Shown here: in pieces, positions 1 through 8,246 of the stretch
Position numbering within the stretch: position 1 is the stretch's first letter
Layout: each line of letters begins with the position of its first letter
Assembly (NCBI GenBank): GCA_003480165.1
Contig: QUIQ01000007.1
Span: 1 to 64,000, forward strand
Length of the DNA stretch: 64,000 nucleotides
Reading direction: 5' to 3'
DNA from: Firmicutes bacterium AM41-11
Lineage (GTDB): Bacteria > Bacillota_I > Bacilli_A > Erysipelotrichales > Erysipelotrichaceae
Program-made: the position numbers and the translations under genes
Notes under the pieces: model-generated
Database searches by the model: none
Told to the model about the DNA's origin: nothing
The model's input: the letters and a program-made list of their open reading frames with translations, nothing else

Positions 1-44
1 TCATCATGCTCAAAGAATTTTTTGAGTTGGATATCAGGTTTCAT
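1..44 (-). CDS. N-terminal fragment of an unrecognised protein (cut by window edge)
   Basis: An ATG at 44 follows a very strong Shine-Dalgarno (GAGGAGGTGG). The 14 visible residues start MKPDIQLKKFFEHD and run off the window. The start codon overlaps the stop of the small upstream ORF in an ATGA arrangement, which suggests translational coupling. Too little is visible to name it. Confidence 0.6.
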   Translation of the reverse strand, partial: MKPDIQLKKFFEHD

Positions 45-109
45 GTTCCACCTCCTCTTCTAATATCCTTTACCAAATATTTGTTTAATTGCCGTGATTT
101 ACGTTTCAT
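41..109 (-). CDS. 22-residue basic peptide ORF
   Basis: The ORF has a near-perfect ribosome site (AGGAGGTAAAAA then ATG) and encodes 22 residues rich in Lys and Arg, with a Gly run before the C terminus. It ends in TGA that overlaps the next ATG. It lies downstream of the glmS terminator, so it needs its own promoter or read-through. Seen directly: good start signals on both overlapping ORFs. Inferred: a bicistronic unit, possibly a leader peptide controlling the downstream gene. It may be a real small protein or only a coupling device. Confidence 0.45.
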   Translation of the reverse strand: MKRKSRQLNKYLVKDIRRGGGT

Positions 110-173
110 TTTTTACCTCCTATTTGTGTCTATTTATTAATACGATTCTTTTAGAAAAAAGGATAAAATTTCT

Positions 174-205
174 TAAAAAAAGACCAGATTTCTTGAATCT
201 GGTCT
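174..205 (-). terminator. Rho-independent terminator of glmS
   Basis: A perfect 10-bp stem (AGACCAGATT / AATCTGGTCT) with a 5-nt loop is followed on the minus strand by seven U residues. It lies about 30 bases past the glmS stop. Confidence 0.9.
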
Positions 206-233
206 AAACTCTACTTATTTTATTGTCAATTTA

Positions 234-2042
234 TTATTCTACCGTAACAGATTTCGCTAAATTACGTGGTTTATCTACATCGCGTCCTTTATGCACGGCT
301 GCATAATAGGCGAATAACTGCAATAACACCGTAACAGGAATCGTTGCTAAAACAGGATGAATATCTGGAATTCGAATCACATTCTTAAAGCCTGGTGCGT
401 CTTGTTGCTGCGTTGTAATCAAAATCACATTTGCTCCGCGGGCTACTGTTTCTTCGATGTTTGAAATTGTTTTAGCTGCAACACTTGGCTCAGTAGCCAA
501 GGCAACTACAACTGTATCTTTTTCGATTAAAGCAATTGAACCATGCTTCAATTCACCAGCTAAATATGCATCCGCATGAACATAAGAAATCTCTTTTAAT
601 TTCAATGCCCCTTCTACTACACCTACGTAATCCATTTGACGTCCTATAAAGTATGCATCATATTGATTATCTAAGAAATATGCATATTGATCCATCAATG
701 GTGCTTTTTCCAACATTTCTTTAACAATTTCTGGCATTCTTTGTAAGTCTTTTAAAATAGCATCGCCATCAGGAATTTCACGTCCCTCTTTTTTCGCTAA
801 ATCAAATACCATAAGCGTCAACAAAACCAATTGCGTTGTAAATGCTTTAGTAGAAGCAACCGCAATCTCAGGTCCTGCGGAAGTATACAATGTTTGATCT
901 GCATAACGGCTAATACTTGAACCCAATACATTGGTTACCGCAATACACTGTGCCCCTTTTTCCTTTGACATCTTTAGGGCTGCCAAAGTATCTGCTGTTT
1001 CTCCGGATTGCGTTACGAAAACACATAATGTATTTTCATTCACTGGGTAATTTCCATAACGGAATTCACTAGCTGCAACACAAGTTACAATACGTCCTAA
1101 CCACTTTTGAACCAATGCCTGGGCATAGAGACATGCATGATACGCCGTTCCACAAGCTACAAAGTGAACATATTGAATCTTCTGCATATCCACGGCATCC
1201 AATTGTGGCAAGTGAATCTGACCATGATCAATAATACCTCGCATCGTCTCTTTAATCGCAACCGGTTGCTCATAGATTTCTTTTTCCATAAAAGTCGTAT
1301 ATCCACCTTTTTGGGCAGCATTCATATCATATGGAATATGTGTTACTTTTGTTTCTAATGCATTTCCCGCAAAATCAAATACCGCAACACCATTTGGTGT
1401 TAATTTTGCCATTTGTCCATCTTCTAGAATAACTACATCTTTTGTATATTCTAAAATAGCAGGAATATCACTAGCACAATATGATCCATTTTCACTATGA
1501 CCAATAACCATTGGACTACTGTCTTTGGCAACATAGACTTCGTCTGGATGATCTGTTGTGACAACACAGATTGCATAAGAACCATTCAATTGTTGTACCG
1601 TTTTTTGAATGGCTTCCATCATATCCCCTTGATAATAATGATCCAACAAGTGAACAATGACTTCGCTATCTGTATCCGATTGGAAAACATAGCCTAGAGC
1701 AATTAATTTTTCTTTAATACTTTGATAGTTTTCGATAATTCCATTATGAACAATAGAAATTGTTTCCTTTTCATTGGTATGCGGATGGGAATTCAATTGA
1801 CTAGGAACTCCATGGGTAGCCCAACGTGTATGTCCAATTCCTGTAGTTTGCATAAAACTTGGAACATCCATTGAACTCTCTAAATCAGCTAAACGACCTT
1901 TTCTTTTTTGGGTAAACAACGCATCCTCGGTTACTAAAGTAACTCCAGCTGAGTCGTATCCCCGATATTCAAGAGATTCTAATCCCTTCAATAAAATTGG
2001 TAAAGCAGGCACTTTACCGGTAAAACCTGTAATTCCACACAT
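234..2042 (-). CDS. glmS: Glutamine-fructose-6-phosphate aminotransferase (isomerizing)
   Basis: Makes glucosamine-6-phosphate from fructose-6-phosphate and glutamine, the first step towards UDP-GlcNAc and peptidoglycan. The N-terminal class II glutaminase begins MCGITGF, with the catalytic Cys at position 2, followed by RGYDSAG and the HNGIIENY oxyanion loop. Two SIS domains follow, with VACGTAYHA, SQSGETADT and a C-terminal end in SVTVE. I start at 2042, not at the longer open frame, because the nucleophile must be residue 2 after Met removal and AAGGAGG sits just upstream. That gives 602 residues, the usual length. Upstream lies a glmS ribozyme, so the mRNA is probably cleaved when GlcN6P is abundant. 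A terminator follows the gene. Confidence 0.98.
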   Translation of the reverse strand: MCGITGFTGKVPALPILLKGLESLEYRGYDSAGVTLVTEDALFTQKRKGRLADLESSMDVPSFMQTTGIGHTRWATHGVPSQLNSHPHTNEKETISIVHNGIIENYQSIKEKLIALGYVFQSDTDSEVIVHLLDHYYQGDMMEAIQKTVQQLNGSYAICVVTTDHPDEVYVAKDSSPMVIGHSENGSYCASDIPAILEYTKDVVILEDGQMAKLTPNGVAVFDFAGNALETKVTHIPYDMNAAQKGGYTTFMEKEIYEQPVAIKETMRGIIDHGQIHLPQLDAVDMQKIQYVHFVACGTAYHACLYAQALVQKWLGRIVTCVAASEFRYGNYPVNENTLCVFVTQSGETADTLAALKMSKEKGAQCIAVTNVLGSSISRYADQTLYTSAGPEIAVASTKAFTTQLVLLTLMVFDLAKKEGREIPDGDAILKDLQRMPEIVKEMLEKAPLMDQYAYFLDNQYDAYFIGRQMDYVGVVEGALKLKEISYVHADAYLAGELKHGSIALIEKDTVVVALATEPSVAAKTISNIEETVARGANVILITTQQQDAPGFKNVIRIPDIHPVLATIPVTVLLQLFAYYAAVHKGRDVDKPRNLAKSVTVE

Positions 2043-2089
2043 TATAAAAAAATCCTCCTTCTGTGCATAGATCATGGAGGATACTCTAA

Positions 2090-2222
2090 GGAATTTGTTC
2101 AACTCTCACAAGTTGGTTTTGTCCTTATTTAAGGTCGTATCAACCTTCAGGCCACCCGCCGAATTTTTCGATAAGCCTGAACCTCGTCAACTATATCTAA
2201 ATCGATACAGTCCTGGCGCTAT
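2090..2222 (-). ncRNA. glmS ribozyme (GlcN6P-activated self-cleaving riboswitch)
   Basis: On the minus strand the glmS leader contains the diagnostic core: AGCGCCAGGACTG at the 5' edge, then TTGACGAGGTTCAGG, TTATCGAAAAATTCGGCGG and GTGGCCTGAAGG. Helices follow near CCTTAAATAAGG and CAACTTGTGAGAGTTG, ending AACAAA. These match the conserved segments and order of the known ribozyme class. The expected cleavage site is between A (2220) and G (2219). The class cleaves its own mRNA with GlcN6P as cofactor and lowers GlmS. The 3' limit is approximate. Confidence 0.95.
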
Positions 2223-2252
2223 ACTTTTTTACAACTCTCCACGATATAGACC

Positions 2253-2258
2253 ATTATA
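2253..2258 (-). promoter_or_regulatory. -10 element of the glmS promoter
   Basis: TATAAT lies about 33 bases upstream of the ribozyme cleavage site, placing transcription start near 2246. No good -35 hexamer is visible at 16-18 bp. Confidence 0.6.
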
Positions 2259-2287
2259 CATGGATTTTCAAAAATTGCCACTGAGCA

Positions 2288-2320
2288 TAAAAAAATAGAA
2301 GTAGTTTTACCTACTCCTAT
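2288..2320 (-). terminator. Terminator downstream of the HIRAN-domain gene
   Basis: A 10-bp stem (ATAGGAGTAG / CTACTTCTAT, one G-U pair) is followed by seven U residues on the minus strand. It overlaps the last codons of the gene and separates it from glmS. Confidence 0.85.
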
Positions 2321-2616
2321 CCCTTCTTTTCTAATACACAAACGACGCCTTTTTCAAGCACAAAACGAACTCTTCCTTTGGCCTTCTTGCCGATTTTATC
2401 GTACATTCGGCCAGCACTTATACTTTGACCAAGTACGGTATAAGGACTATTGGCCACATAACCAACCTTACCCAATCCTTTCACATATACCGCAATGGCC
2501 TCTTGATCCACTTCGTTTTCTTTATCTTTGCGAAGCGTTACTACCATGTTCTTTTCGAAAAAATCCATTCCATAATAATGCGCCGCCCCTGTAATCGTAA
2601 AATATACTTTTGACAT
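2317..2616 (-). CDS. Small HIRAN-domain-like protein
   Basis: A 99-residue protein that is essentially one small beta domain. The segment from about residue 22 to 58 (VVTLRKDKENEVDQEAIAVY then KGLGKVGYVANSP) matches the HIRAN pattern of a basic strand, an Asp/Gln-rich turn, an AIAVY strand and a GKVGYV strand. HIRAN domains in other proteins bind DNA ends or sit beside helicases and nucleases. As a stand-alone domain its role is unknown. It follows parB at a 62-base gap on the same strand with a strong AAGGAGG site, so it may be co-transcribed with parAB. Confidence 0.65.
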   Translation of the reverse strand: MSKVYFTITGAAHYYGMDFFEKNMVVTLRKDKENEVDQEAIAVYVKGLGKVGYVANSPYTVLGQSISAGRMYDKIGKKAKGRVRFVLEKGVVCVLEKKG

Positions 2617-2678
2617 CTTACTGCCCTCCTTGTACTTTCAACATAAAGCACAAAGAGGCATTATCAATGTCACAATCT

Positions 2679-3548
2679 TTATTCTTCGACTAAATTTAAT
2701 AATTCTAAGATACGATTGAGATCTTCTTCATTCTCATAGTGAATAGAGATATTATGTGTACCAATATGTACAGAGGTTTGGAAATATTCCTCTAATTTAC
2801 GCTTGGCATCTTTGACAAACACACTCTCTTCTTGTTTCGGTTCTTCTTTTTTCTGCGATTGCGCTTTGACCAATTGCTCAACCTTACGCACACTTAAACC
2901 TTGTTGGATCGTCTGTTTGGCAATCTTTTTCATCAATTCTTCATCTTTTAAACCCAATAAAGCACGCGCATGCCCCATACTCAATTGTTTCGAAGTCACC
3001 TTCTCCTGAACTTCTTCAGGCAAACGCAATAAACGCAACGTATTCGTAATATGTTCACGACTCTTTCCAATTCGATGGGCCAATTGTTCCTGGGTATAAT
3101 TCAATCTTTGAATCAATTGCTCATATGCCTTAGCTTCTTCGATCACATTTAAATCTTCACGTTGTACATTCTCCAGTAAGGCAACCTCCATCATCTGTTG
3201 ATCATCAAAATCAACGACAATGGCAGGTATTTCTTCTAAATTAGCCATTTTGGAAGCACGCCAACGACGCTCTCCCGTAATCAATTCATAGCCAGAAATA
3301 CTTTTCTTAACTAAGATAGGTGTAAAAACACCATGTTGTTGGATGGATAAACTTAATTCTTCTAAAGCTTCTTTATTAAAGATCTTTCGTGGTTGATAGG
3401 GATTAGGACGAATTTCACTAACGGGAATCATCAATTGTGAACGTTGATCTTTTCCGTTTTCAATATCCTCTAAAATATCTGTCACATTTTGTTGTCCAAA
3501 TAAGGAATCCAAACCCCTTCCTAAACGAGAACTATCTTTGTTGGCCAT
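2679..3548 (-). CDS. parB: Chromosome partitioning protein ParB (Spo0J family)
   Basis: ParB is a CTP-dependent clamp that loads at parS and spreads, recruiting ParA and SMC. The 289-residue protein begins SRLGRGLDSLFG, the usual ParB/Spo0J opening. The N-terminal domain carries IRPNPYQPRK and the box TGERRWRAS (about residues 107-115). The central helix-turn-helix has RIGKSREHITNTLRLLRLP, and a C-terminal dimerisation segment follows. It starts four bases after parA stops. An exact parS lies 45 kb away inside dnaX, closer to the origin. It could be a Noc paralogue, but pairing with parA and the LGRGLDSLF start favour ParB. Confidence 0.95.
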   Translation of the reverse strand: MANKDSSRLGRGLDSLFGQQNVTDILEDIENGKDQRSQLMIPVSEIRPNPYQPRKIFNKEALEELSLSIQQHGVFTPILVKKSISGYELITGERRWRASKMANLEEIPAIVVDFDDQQMMEVALLENVQREDLNVIEEAKAYEQLIQRLNYTQEQLAHRIGKSREHITNTLRLLRLPEEVQEKVTSKQLSMGHARALLGLKDEELMKKIAKQTIQQGLSVRKVEQLVKAQSQKKEEPKQEESVFVKDAKRKLEEYFQTSVHIGTHNISIHYENEEDLNRILELLNLVEE

Positions 3549-3552
3549 AGCT

Positions 3553-4323
3553 CTATCCCCTTTCGTTTCGTTTAATTAATTCTTCTGTCAACTGCTTATA
3601 GGCTTTTGCGCCATTACATTCTTGATCATATTCAAAAATACTTAAACTACGACTTGGTGCTTCGGATAATTTCACATTGCGTGGTATCGCAATTTGGTAA
3701 ACCTGCTTCACAAAGTTTTTACGAACTTCCTGACTTACTTCAACGCTCAATTTGGTTCGTACATCAAACATTGTCAACAAGATTCCTTCAATACGTAAAT
3801 TCGCATTATAGGTTTTTTGAACCAAACGAATTGTTAAGAACAGCTGCGTAACACCTTCCAAGGCATAGTATTCACACTGTACCGGAATTAATACGCTGTC
3901 TGCAGCCGTTAAGGCATTGGTTGTCAATAAACCAAGTGAAGGTGGACAATCAATAATAATAAAATCGTATTGGTCCCGAATCTGATTCAATTGATTCTTC
4001 AAGAGAGCTTCTTTTCCTTTAGCGATTTTATTCATCTCAATTTCTGCCCCAGCTAAACTGATATGTGAAGGCAAAATATCAATTTTCGGTTCTTGTTTAT
4101 GAATAATCGCTTCATGAATATCCGCCTCCGACATCATGACCGAATATACATTTTCATCAATTTCTTGCAGGCTTAATAAACCATGGGTTGCATTCGCTTG
4201 CGGATCCATATCCACTAATAAAACCCTTTTCCCTGCATAAGATAAGCCACTAGATAAGTTAATGGCTGTTGTTGTTTTTCCTACGCCGCCCTTTTGATTG
4301 GCAATCGCAATGATTTTTCCCAT
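3553..4323 (-). CDS. parA: Chromosome partitioning ATPase ParA (Soj family)
   Basis: A 256-residue Walker-type ATPase. It has the deviant Walker A motif KGGVGKTTT near residue 10, DMDPQAN (about 38-44) and the Walker B-like IIDCPPSLG (about 123-131). It forms ATP-dependent dimers on the nucleoid and partners ParB in origin segregation; Soj also regulates DnaA in Bacillus. It lies between rsmG and parB with near-zero spacing, the standard order. Here the cluster is about 55 kb from dnaA, whereas in many Firmicutes it is near the origin. Confidence 0.95.
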   Translation of the reverse strand: MGKIIAIANQKGGVGKTTTAINLSSGLSYAGKRVLLVDMDPQANATHGLLSLQEIDENVYSVMMSEADIHEAIIHKQEPKIDILPSHISLAGAEIEMNKIAKGKEALLKNQLNQIRDQYDFIIIDCPPSLGLLTTNALTAADSVLIPVQCEYYALEGVTQLFLTIRLVQKTYNANLRIEGILLTMFDVRTKLSVEVSQEVRKNFVKQVYQIAIPRNVKLSEAPSRSLSIFEYDQECNGAKAYKQLTEELIKRNERG

Positions 4324-4324
4324 A

Positions 4325-5020
4325 CTACTCTCCTAACGGTTTTTTCTTAATTTGCCCATAATTTCTCGGATATTTTTTTGGGCAAGTTTTTTCTTTTTGT
4401 AAATAAAAGACAATATGTTGGGCCTCTTGAACCTGTACATGATCTTCCGATTGTAAAGAAACATGTAATGTATCCATAGCCAGTTTAGCCTGTCTAAGTT
4501 CTTCCAGTCCATTTTTTCCTTTCAAAGCAACAAAAGTACCTCCTACTTTCACAAGTGGCGCACACAACTCTAAAAGGATCGTCATCCGGGCCACAGCCCG
4601 TGAAGTCACAATATCAAATTGTTCCCGATGTTCTTGGGCAAAGTCTTCTGCTCTCTGGTTACAAATTGTCACATCCAAATGTAAAGCCGATTTTATCGCT
4701 TCTAGAAAACGACACCGCTTCTGTAATGGCTCGACCAAAGTCACTTTCATATCTGGATAAGCAATCGCAACCGGAATTCCCGGAAAACCAGCACCTGTTC
4801 CTACATCACATAAGCTTACGCCTTTCACATCCTTAAACGGCATCACCGAGTCATAAAAATGTTTTTCCCATATTTCCGTTGCTTCAATAATAGAAGTTAA
4901 ATTCATCTTTTCATTCCATTCTTGCAGTAAACGCAAATACGTTTCAAATTGTTCAATCTGTGTTTGATTTAGTATTAATCCAGCTTTTTCACAAGCTTCT
5001 ATAAATTGTTCTTTTGTCAT
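4325..5020 (-). CDS. rsmG: 16S rRNA (guanine-527-N7)-methyltransferase RsmG
   Basis: Methylates N7 of G527 in 16S rRNA with S-adenosylmethionine. The 231-residue protein has the family segment LQEWNEKMNLTSI and the SAM loop LCDVGTGAGFPGIPVAI (about residues 68-84), followed by VTLVEPLQKRC and VTSRAVARM. The C terminus is basic. The start at 5020 aligns with family N termini, yet there is no ribosome-binding site: an extended -10 promoter ends six bases before the ATG, so the mRNA is probably leaderless. It heads the rsmG-parA-parB unit. Confidence 0.95.
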   Translation of the reverse strand: MTKEQFIEACEKAGLILNQTQIEQFETYLRLLQEWNEKMNLTSIIEATEIWEKHFYDSVMPFKDVKGVSLCDVGTGAGFPGIPVAIAYPDMKVTLVEPLQKRCRFLEAIKSALHLDVTICNQRAEDFAQEHREQFDIVTSRAVARMTILLELCAPLVKVGGTFVALKGKNGLEELRQAKLAMDTLHVSLQSEDHVQVQEAQHIVFYLQKEKTCPKKYPRNYGQIKKKPLGE

Positions 5021-5026
5021 AAGCAG

Positions 5027-5035
5027 ATTATATCA
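5027..5035 (-). promoter_or_regulatory. Extended -10 promoter giving a probably leaderless rsmG mRNA
   Basis: TGATATAAT (TGN plus perfect -10) is followed by exactly six bases and then the rsmG ATG, so the predicted start of transcription is the A of the ATG. No Shine-Dalgarno or good -35 is present. Confidence 0.65.
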
Positions 5036-5116
5036 CAGATCGTTTTTTAGTATGCTTCACATATTGACATCATAGCTGTCAGAAACAAGAATTTCCCGAA
5101 ATACAGAAGGGAAATA

Positions 5117-5125
5117 TGTTAAAAT
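5117..5125 (+). promoter_or_regulatory. Extended -10 promoter of the first alarmone synthetase gene
   Basis: TGTTAAAAT on the plus strand fits an extended -10. It is preceded by the inverted repeat ATTTCCC / GGGAAAT (5091-5097, 5108-5114), a possible operator. Downstream in the transcript is a 7-bp hairpin GATGAAG / CTTCATC (5140-5158) before the ribosome site. Confidence 0.45.
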
Positions 5126-5197
5126 AAAGACAAGAAATAGATGAAGAAAGACTTCATCCAAACCCAAAAATAGACAATCACATAGGAGTGAATTATT

Positions 5198-5875
5198 TTG
5201 AACAATAATGAATTAGAAGAAATGCTACGCGCCTCATTAGATGACGACTATGAAGAAAAATCTCTTCCCTATCGCCAACTAATGACTTACTACCGCTGCG
5301 CCCTTAGAGAAGTTGAAACAAAGTTTCGTGTTTTAGATGAACAGTTTTCTTTGTATTACGATCGCAATCCCATTGAAAGTATTGAAACTCGTATTAAATC
5401 CCAAACCAGTGTTTTAAAAAAGCTAAAAAAAAGAAATCTTCCTCTAACGCTAGAATCCTTACAGGAAAATCTCTTTGACATTGCGGGAATTCGTATCATC
5501 AGTTCCTTTCAAGATGACATCTATATGCTCTCAGAACTACTCTTGCAGCAAGATGATGTCCACTTGATTGAAAGAAAAGATTATATTGAACATCCCAAAC
5601 CTAATGGCTATCGAAGCTTGCACTTGATTATTGAAATTCCCATCTTCTTAGCCAATGAAAAAAGATGGATCAAAGTAGAAGTCCAATTTCGCACCATTGC
5701 CATGGATCTTTGGGCCAGCCTGGAACACAAATTGCGCTACAAAAAAGATTTATCGCAAGATCGTTTAGATGAAATAGCCGAAGACTTATTAGAAGCTGCT
5801 GAAATCTGTAGCCAACTTGATAACAAGATGACCAAATTAAAACTCAGCGAAACCAAACACCCCATCTTGAAATAG
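5198..5875 (+). CDS. Small alarmone synthetase, RelQ/YjbM type (copy 1)
   Basis: A single-domain RelA/SpoT-type GTP pyrophosphokinase of 225 residues that would make (p)ppGpp from ATP and GDP/GTP; no hydrolase domain. Synthetase motifs are intact: the basic segment RIKSQTSVLKKLKKR, DIAGIRI (about 92-98), HPKPNGYRSLH and VEVQFRTIAMDLWASLEHKL. The C terminus is helical, as in RelQ tetramers. The start is TTG at 5198, nine bases after AGGAG; the first in-frame ATG is residue 9. It is divergent from rsmG and precedes hup. A paralogue lies at 12.4-13.1 kb. Confidence 0.92.
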   Translation: MNNNELEEMLRASLDDDYEEKSLPYRQLMTYYRCALREVETKFRVLDEQFSLYYDRNPIESIETRIKSQTSVLKKLKKRNLPLTLESLQENLFDIAGIRIISSFQDDIYMLSELLLQQDDVHLIERKDYIEHPKPNGYRSLHLIIEIPIFLANEKRWIKVEVQFRTIAMDLWASLEHKLRYKKDLSQDRLDEIAEDLLEAAEICSQLDNKMTKLKLSETKHPILK

Positions 5876-5960
5876 CCTGAATCAACAAATCAATTGAATC
5901 TGTCGTAAAACATGATAATATTAAGGCATGAAATACATATTTGTATAAAAGGAGTTACTT

Positions 5961-6248
5961 ATGGAAAAATTAACAAAAAAAGATATTGTCAACAACATTG
6001 CTGAAGAAACTGGATTCACAAAAAAAGAAATCACAGAAATCGTTAACTCTGCTTTAAACCAAATCAACGATGCTTTAGTTGATGGACAAGAAGTTGACTT
6101 AGCAGGATTCGGAAAATTCTCTATTGCAGAACGTGCTGCTCGTCAAGGAATCAACCCTTTAACAAAAGAGAAAATCACAATTTCTGCAAGCAAGAATGTA
6201 AAGTTCAAAGTCGCAAAAGCATTAAAAGAAGCTGTAAACAGAAAGTAA
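5961..6248 (+). CDS. hup: HU-family DNA-binding protein
   Basis: A 95-residue histone-like dimer that bends and compacts DNA. The sequence shows the HU fold: helical N terminus MEKLTKKDIVNNIAE, the LAGFGKFSI hinge (about residues 45-53), the beta arm with RQGINPLTKEKITI including the conserved Asn-Pro, and the ending FKVAKALKEAVN. AAAGGAG lies seven bases before ATG. A likely promoter is TTGAAT (5894-5899) and TAATAT (5916-5921) at 16 bp. A strong terminator follows at once, so it is monocistronic. Confidence 0.97.
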   Translation: MEKLTKKDIVNNIAEETGFTKKEITEIVNSALNQINDALVDGQEVDLAGFGKFSIAERAARQGINPLTKEKITISASKNVKFKVAKALKEAVNRK

Positions 6249-6259
6249 GCCCAATTCGC

Positions 6260-6286
6260 ACCCTGGTTCATCCAGGGTTTTTTTTT
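6260..6286 (+). terminator. Terminator of hup
   Basis: Stem ACCCTGG / CCAGGGT, 5-base loop, then nine T residues on the plus strand. Confidence 0.92.
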
Positions 6287-6290
6287 GCCC

Positions 6291-6316
6291 AAAAGAAAAG
6301 CCCCTTCAAAAGGGGC
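6291..6316 (-). terminator. Terminator of the membrane acetyltransferase-like gene
   Basis: Minus-strand stem GCCCCTT / AAGGGGC followed by a U-rich run. It faces the hup terminator. Confidence 0.85.
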
Positions 6317-6324
6317 AATAAAAT

Positions 6325-7179
6325 CTATTTTCCAATAATTTTTCGAATGATACAAAGCAATGCACCAATTCCCGCAATATATGGAACATACATCAATGGT
6401 GTAATGAAATGTGGAATCCATTGATAAACACCCGTCTTACCAAATGTTCCAAATGCGAACAATGCTGCAAAATAAGCCACTAAAATTAAGATAAAGGCAA
6501 TCATTCCTCGACCAGAATCAATATAATCTACTTCATCTTCCGTTTTAATCTTTTTGCGTGTCATAATCCAAATTAATTCAATAACACAGAAAAGAACAAA
6601 GGCAACCATTCCACCTAAGAAAATCTTATGATCAGTTCCAGCTGAAGTAATCATCACTTGAATAAAGCCAAGATTAGCCACCGCATTGGTCACAAAGAAA
6701 TAAATAATGGCAACCATACAGATCACACAGACAAGTTGCAACAAGCGAGCAATACCACGGAAGACCTTATGTCCGCCTTTCTTTACCACTTTTTTCACTT
6801 CTTCTTGACTTGGTGCAAGTGAAGCAGGTTCTTGTTGTTTCACGGTTAATTTAATATCATCTTCCGCTTGTGCAGGTGCAGTAGATTGCGAAATATAACT
6901 ATCCGCTCCTTCTGCCATTAAATCACGATCTTCAGGATGGTTATTAAACCAAGTTTGCGCAAAAGCTGTTGTAGGAACAACCTTTTGACCATTCTTTCTT
7001 ACTTTTTGTAAAGCCAAAGACATCATTTTGTTTTCTACCTTTGGACTGATTTCTGTTTCCTTAATAACATCCCCTATGCGACAAACACCCTCTTCGTTGG
7101 CAACAAATTCAACTCTTGCCATCAATTTGTCTTCGTCATCTTTCAATTGCACTTGATTCGTATAAACTTTTAAAATCAT
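6325..7179 (-). CDS. YidJ-like degenerate GNAT domain fused to a four-helix membrane domain
   Basis: Residues 1-90 follow the pattern of YidJ-type GCN5-related N-acetyltransferases: an alternating strand region, then TEISPKVENKM in the cofactor-loop position, and the family ending NGQKVVPTTAFAQTWFNNHP. The usual Gly-rich acetyl-CoA loop is absent, so catalysis is doubtful. A linker (about 95-150) leads to four hydrophobic segments, including LVCVICMVAIIYFFV, MVAFVLFCVIELIWI and AFILILVAYFAALFAF. I place the start at 7179: GGGGG is eight bases before that ATG but only two before the ATG at 7185. Function unknown; a membrane-anchored ligand or acyl-CoA sensor is only a guess. Confidence 0.6.
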   Translation of the reverse strand: MILKVYTNQVQLKDDEDKLMARVEFVANEEGVCRIGDVIKETEISPKVENKMMSLALQKVRKNGQKVVPTTAFAQTWFNNHPEDRDLMAEGADSYISQSTAPAQAEDDIKLTVKQQEPASLAPSQEEVKKVVKKGGHKVFRGIARLLQLVCVICMVAIIYFFVTNAVANLGFIQVMITSAGTDHKIFLGGMVAFVLFCVIELIWIMTRKKIKTEDEVDYIDSGRGMIAFILILVAYFAALFAFGTFGKTGVYQWIPHFITPLMYVPYIAGIGALLCIIRKIIGK

Positions 7180-7232
7180 ATTCATTACCCCCTTACTGTC
7201 TCGTACTGATTAGAAATATTATACAAGAAAAA

Positions 7233-8237
7233 TCACTCAGTTTCCATCTGGTCCAACAATTCCTTTGCTTCTGGAGCCGCCGTTAAATCATAGGCAATCG
7301 TCAAAAAGTACTTTGCCCCATCTTTTACGCCTTCTTCAAAGCACTGTTTTCCATAGCCATAAGCTAAACCAACAACCTGTTGATCTGGACCAATCGGAAA
7401 TTCATATTTTTTCGCAAACTCACGCATTTCATCCATACTTGGTTGACTAAACCAGTCTTGTTCATTCAAAGCATTCATATAATTTACCGATTCTTCACTT
7501 GCTTCATATTGCAAGCTGATTCCATGGCAACCATAGGCAATCCGTTGTAAATTCTTTTGATCAAAATAATATGCCAAATTGCGATACGCCTTCGCTAAAT
7601 CTGGTCTATGGAAAATAATTTGAAAAGCGAATTTCGTAAACGCAAAGAAGCGTTCCAAATCTTCTTTCATCGATTCCATGTACAATAGTTGAACCTTAGA
7701 ACTCATTGGATTCCAATCAATGGCTTTCTTTAAAGCCTCTTGGGCCTTCTGTTGTTCACCCAGTTCTAAACAAACTCTGGCATAATCATAGTATGCATCC
7801 GAATAAGGAATCGAAGCTCTTTGCACATTCTGTTCTGTTTTTTCTAAATACTCATATAAAACATTTTCAAATGGTTCATTAAAAGAGTAAAAAACATTCT
7901 TTGAATCATTTTTAAACATCGTTTCCTGCGACATGCTTTTAATAATCGGCTCAATCACTTCATTGGCTTTCGATGCATCTTTTTTAGATAGAAAATACTC
8001 TACTTCCTTTAAAGCCGAACGAATATGTTCTGTATCTTGTTCAATACTCCGGACAAATTTTTCTTTTTGTGCATCATCTAATAAATCATAGAGCATACGA
8101 CCACATTCCCGAACAATTTCATGATTGTATCTATGATCTTTATATTCTTCCATTTGTTGCTTCAAATATGCTTGGTCTTGTTGTTTATCTCCCGATAAAC
8201 CCGCTTGAATTTTCTTTATAATTTCTTCATATGTCAT
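7233..8237 (-). CDS. TPR-like helical repeat protein
   Basis: A 334-residue soluble, charged, all-helical protein. The clearest repeat is around residues 147-180 (DAYYDYARVCLELGEQQKA then ALKKAIDWNP), the TPR pattern of a helix pair closing with a Pro; similar pairs occur near 215-240 and 295-320. TPR proteins are scaffolds, so no specific role can be given. It starts ten bases after the SseB-like gene stops, with GTAGGA upstream, and is surely in the same transcript. Confidence 0.65.
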   Translation of the reverse strand: MTYEEIIKKIQAGLSGDKQQDQAYLKQQMEEYKDHRYNHEIVRECGRMLYDLLDDAQKEKFVRSIEQDTEHIRSALKEVEYFLSKKDASKANEVIEPIIKSMSQETMFKNDSKNVFYSFNEPFENVLYEYLEKTEQNVQRASIPYSDAYYDYARVCLELGEQQKAQEALKKAIDWNPMSSKVQLLYMESMKEDLERFFAFTKFAFQIIFHRPDLAKAYRNLAYYFDQKNLQRIAYGCHGISLQYEASEESVNYMNALNEQDWFSQPSMDEMREFAKKYEFPIGPDQQVVGLAYGYGKQCFEEGVKDGAKYFLTIAYDLTAAPEAKELLDQMETE

Positions 8238-8246
8238 ATAACTATC

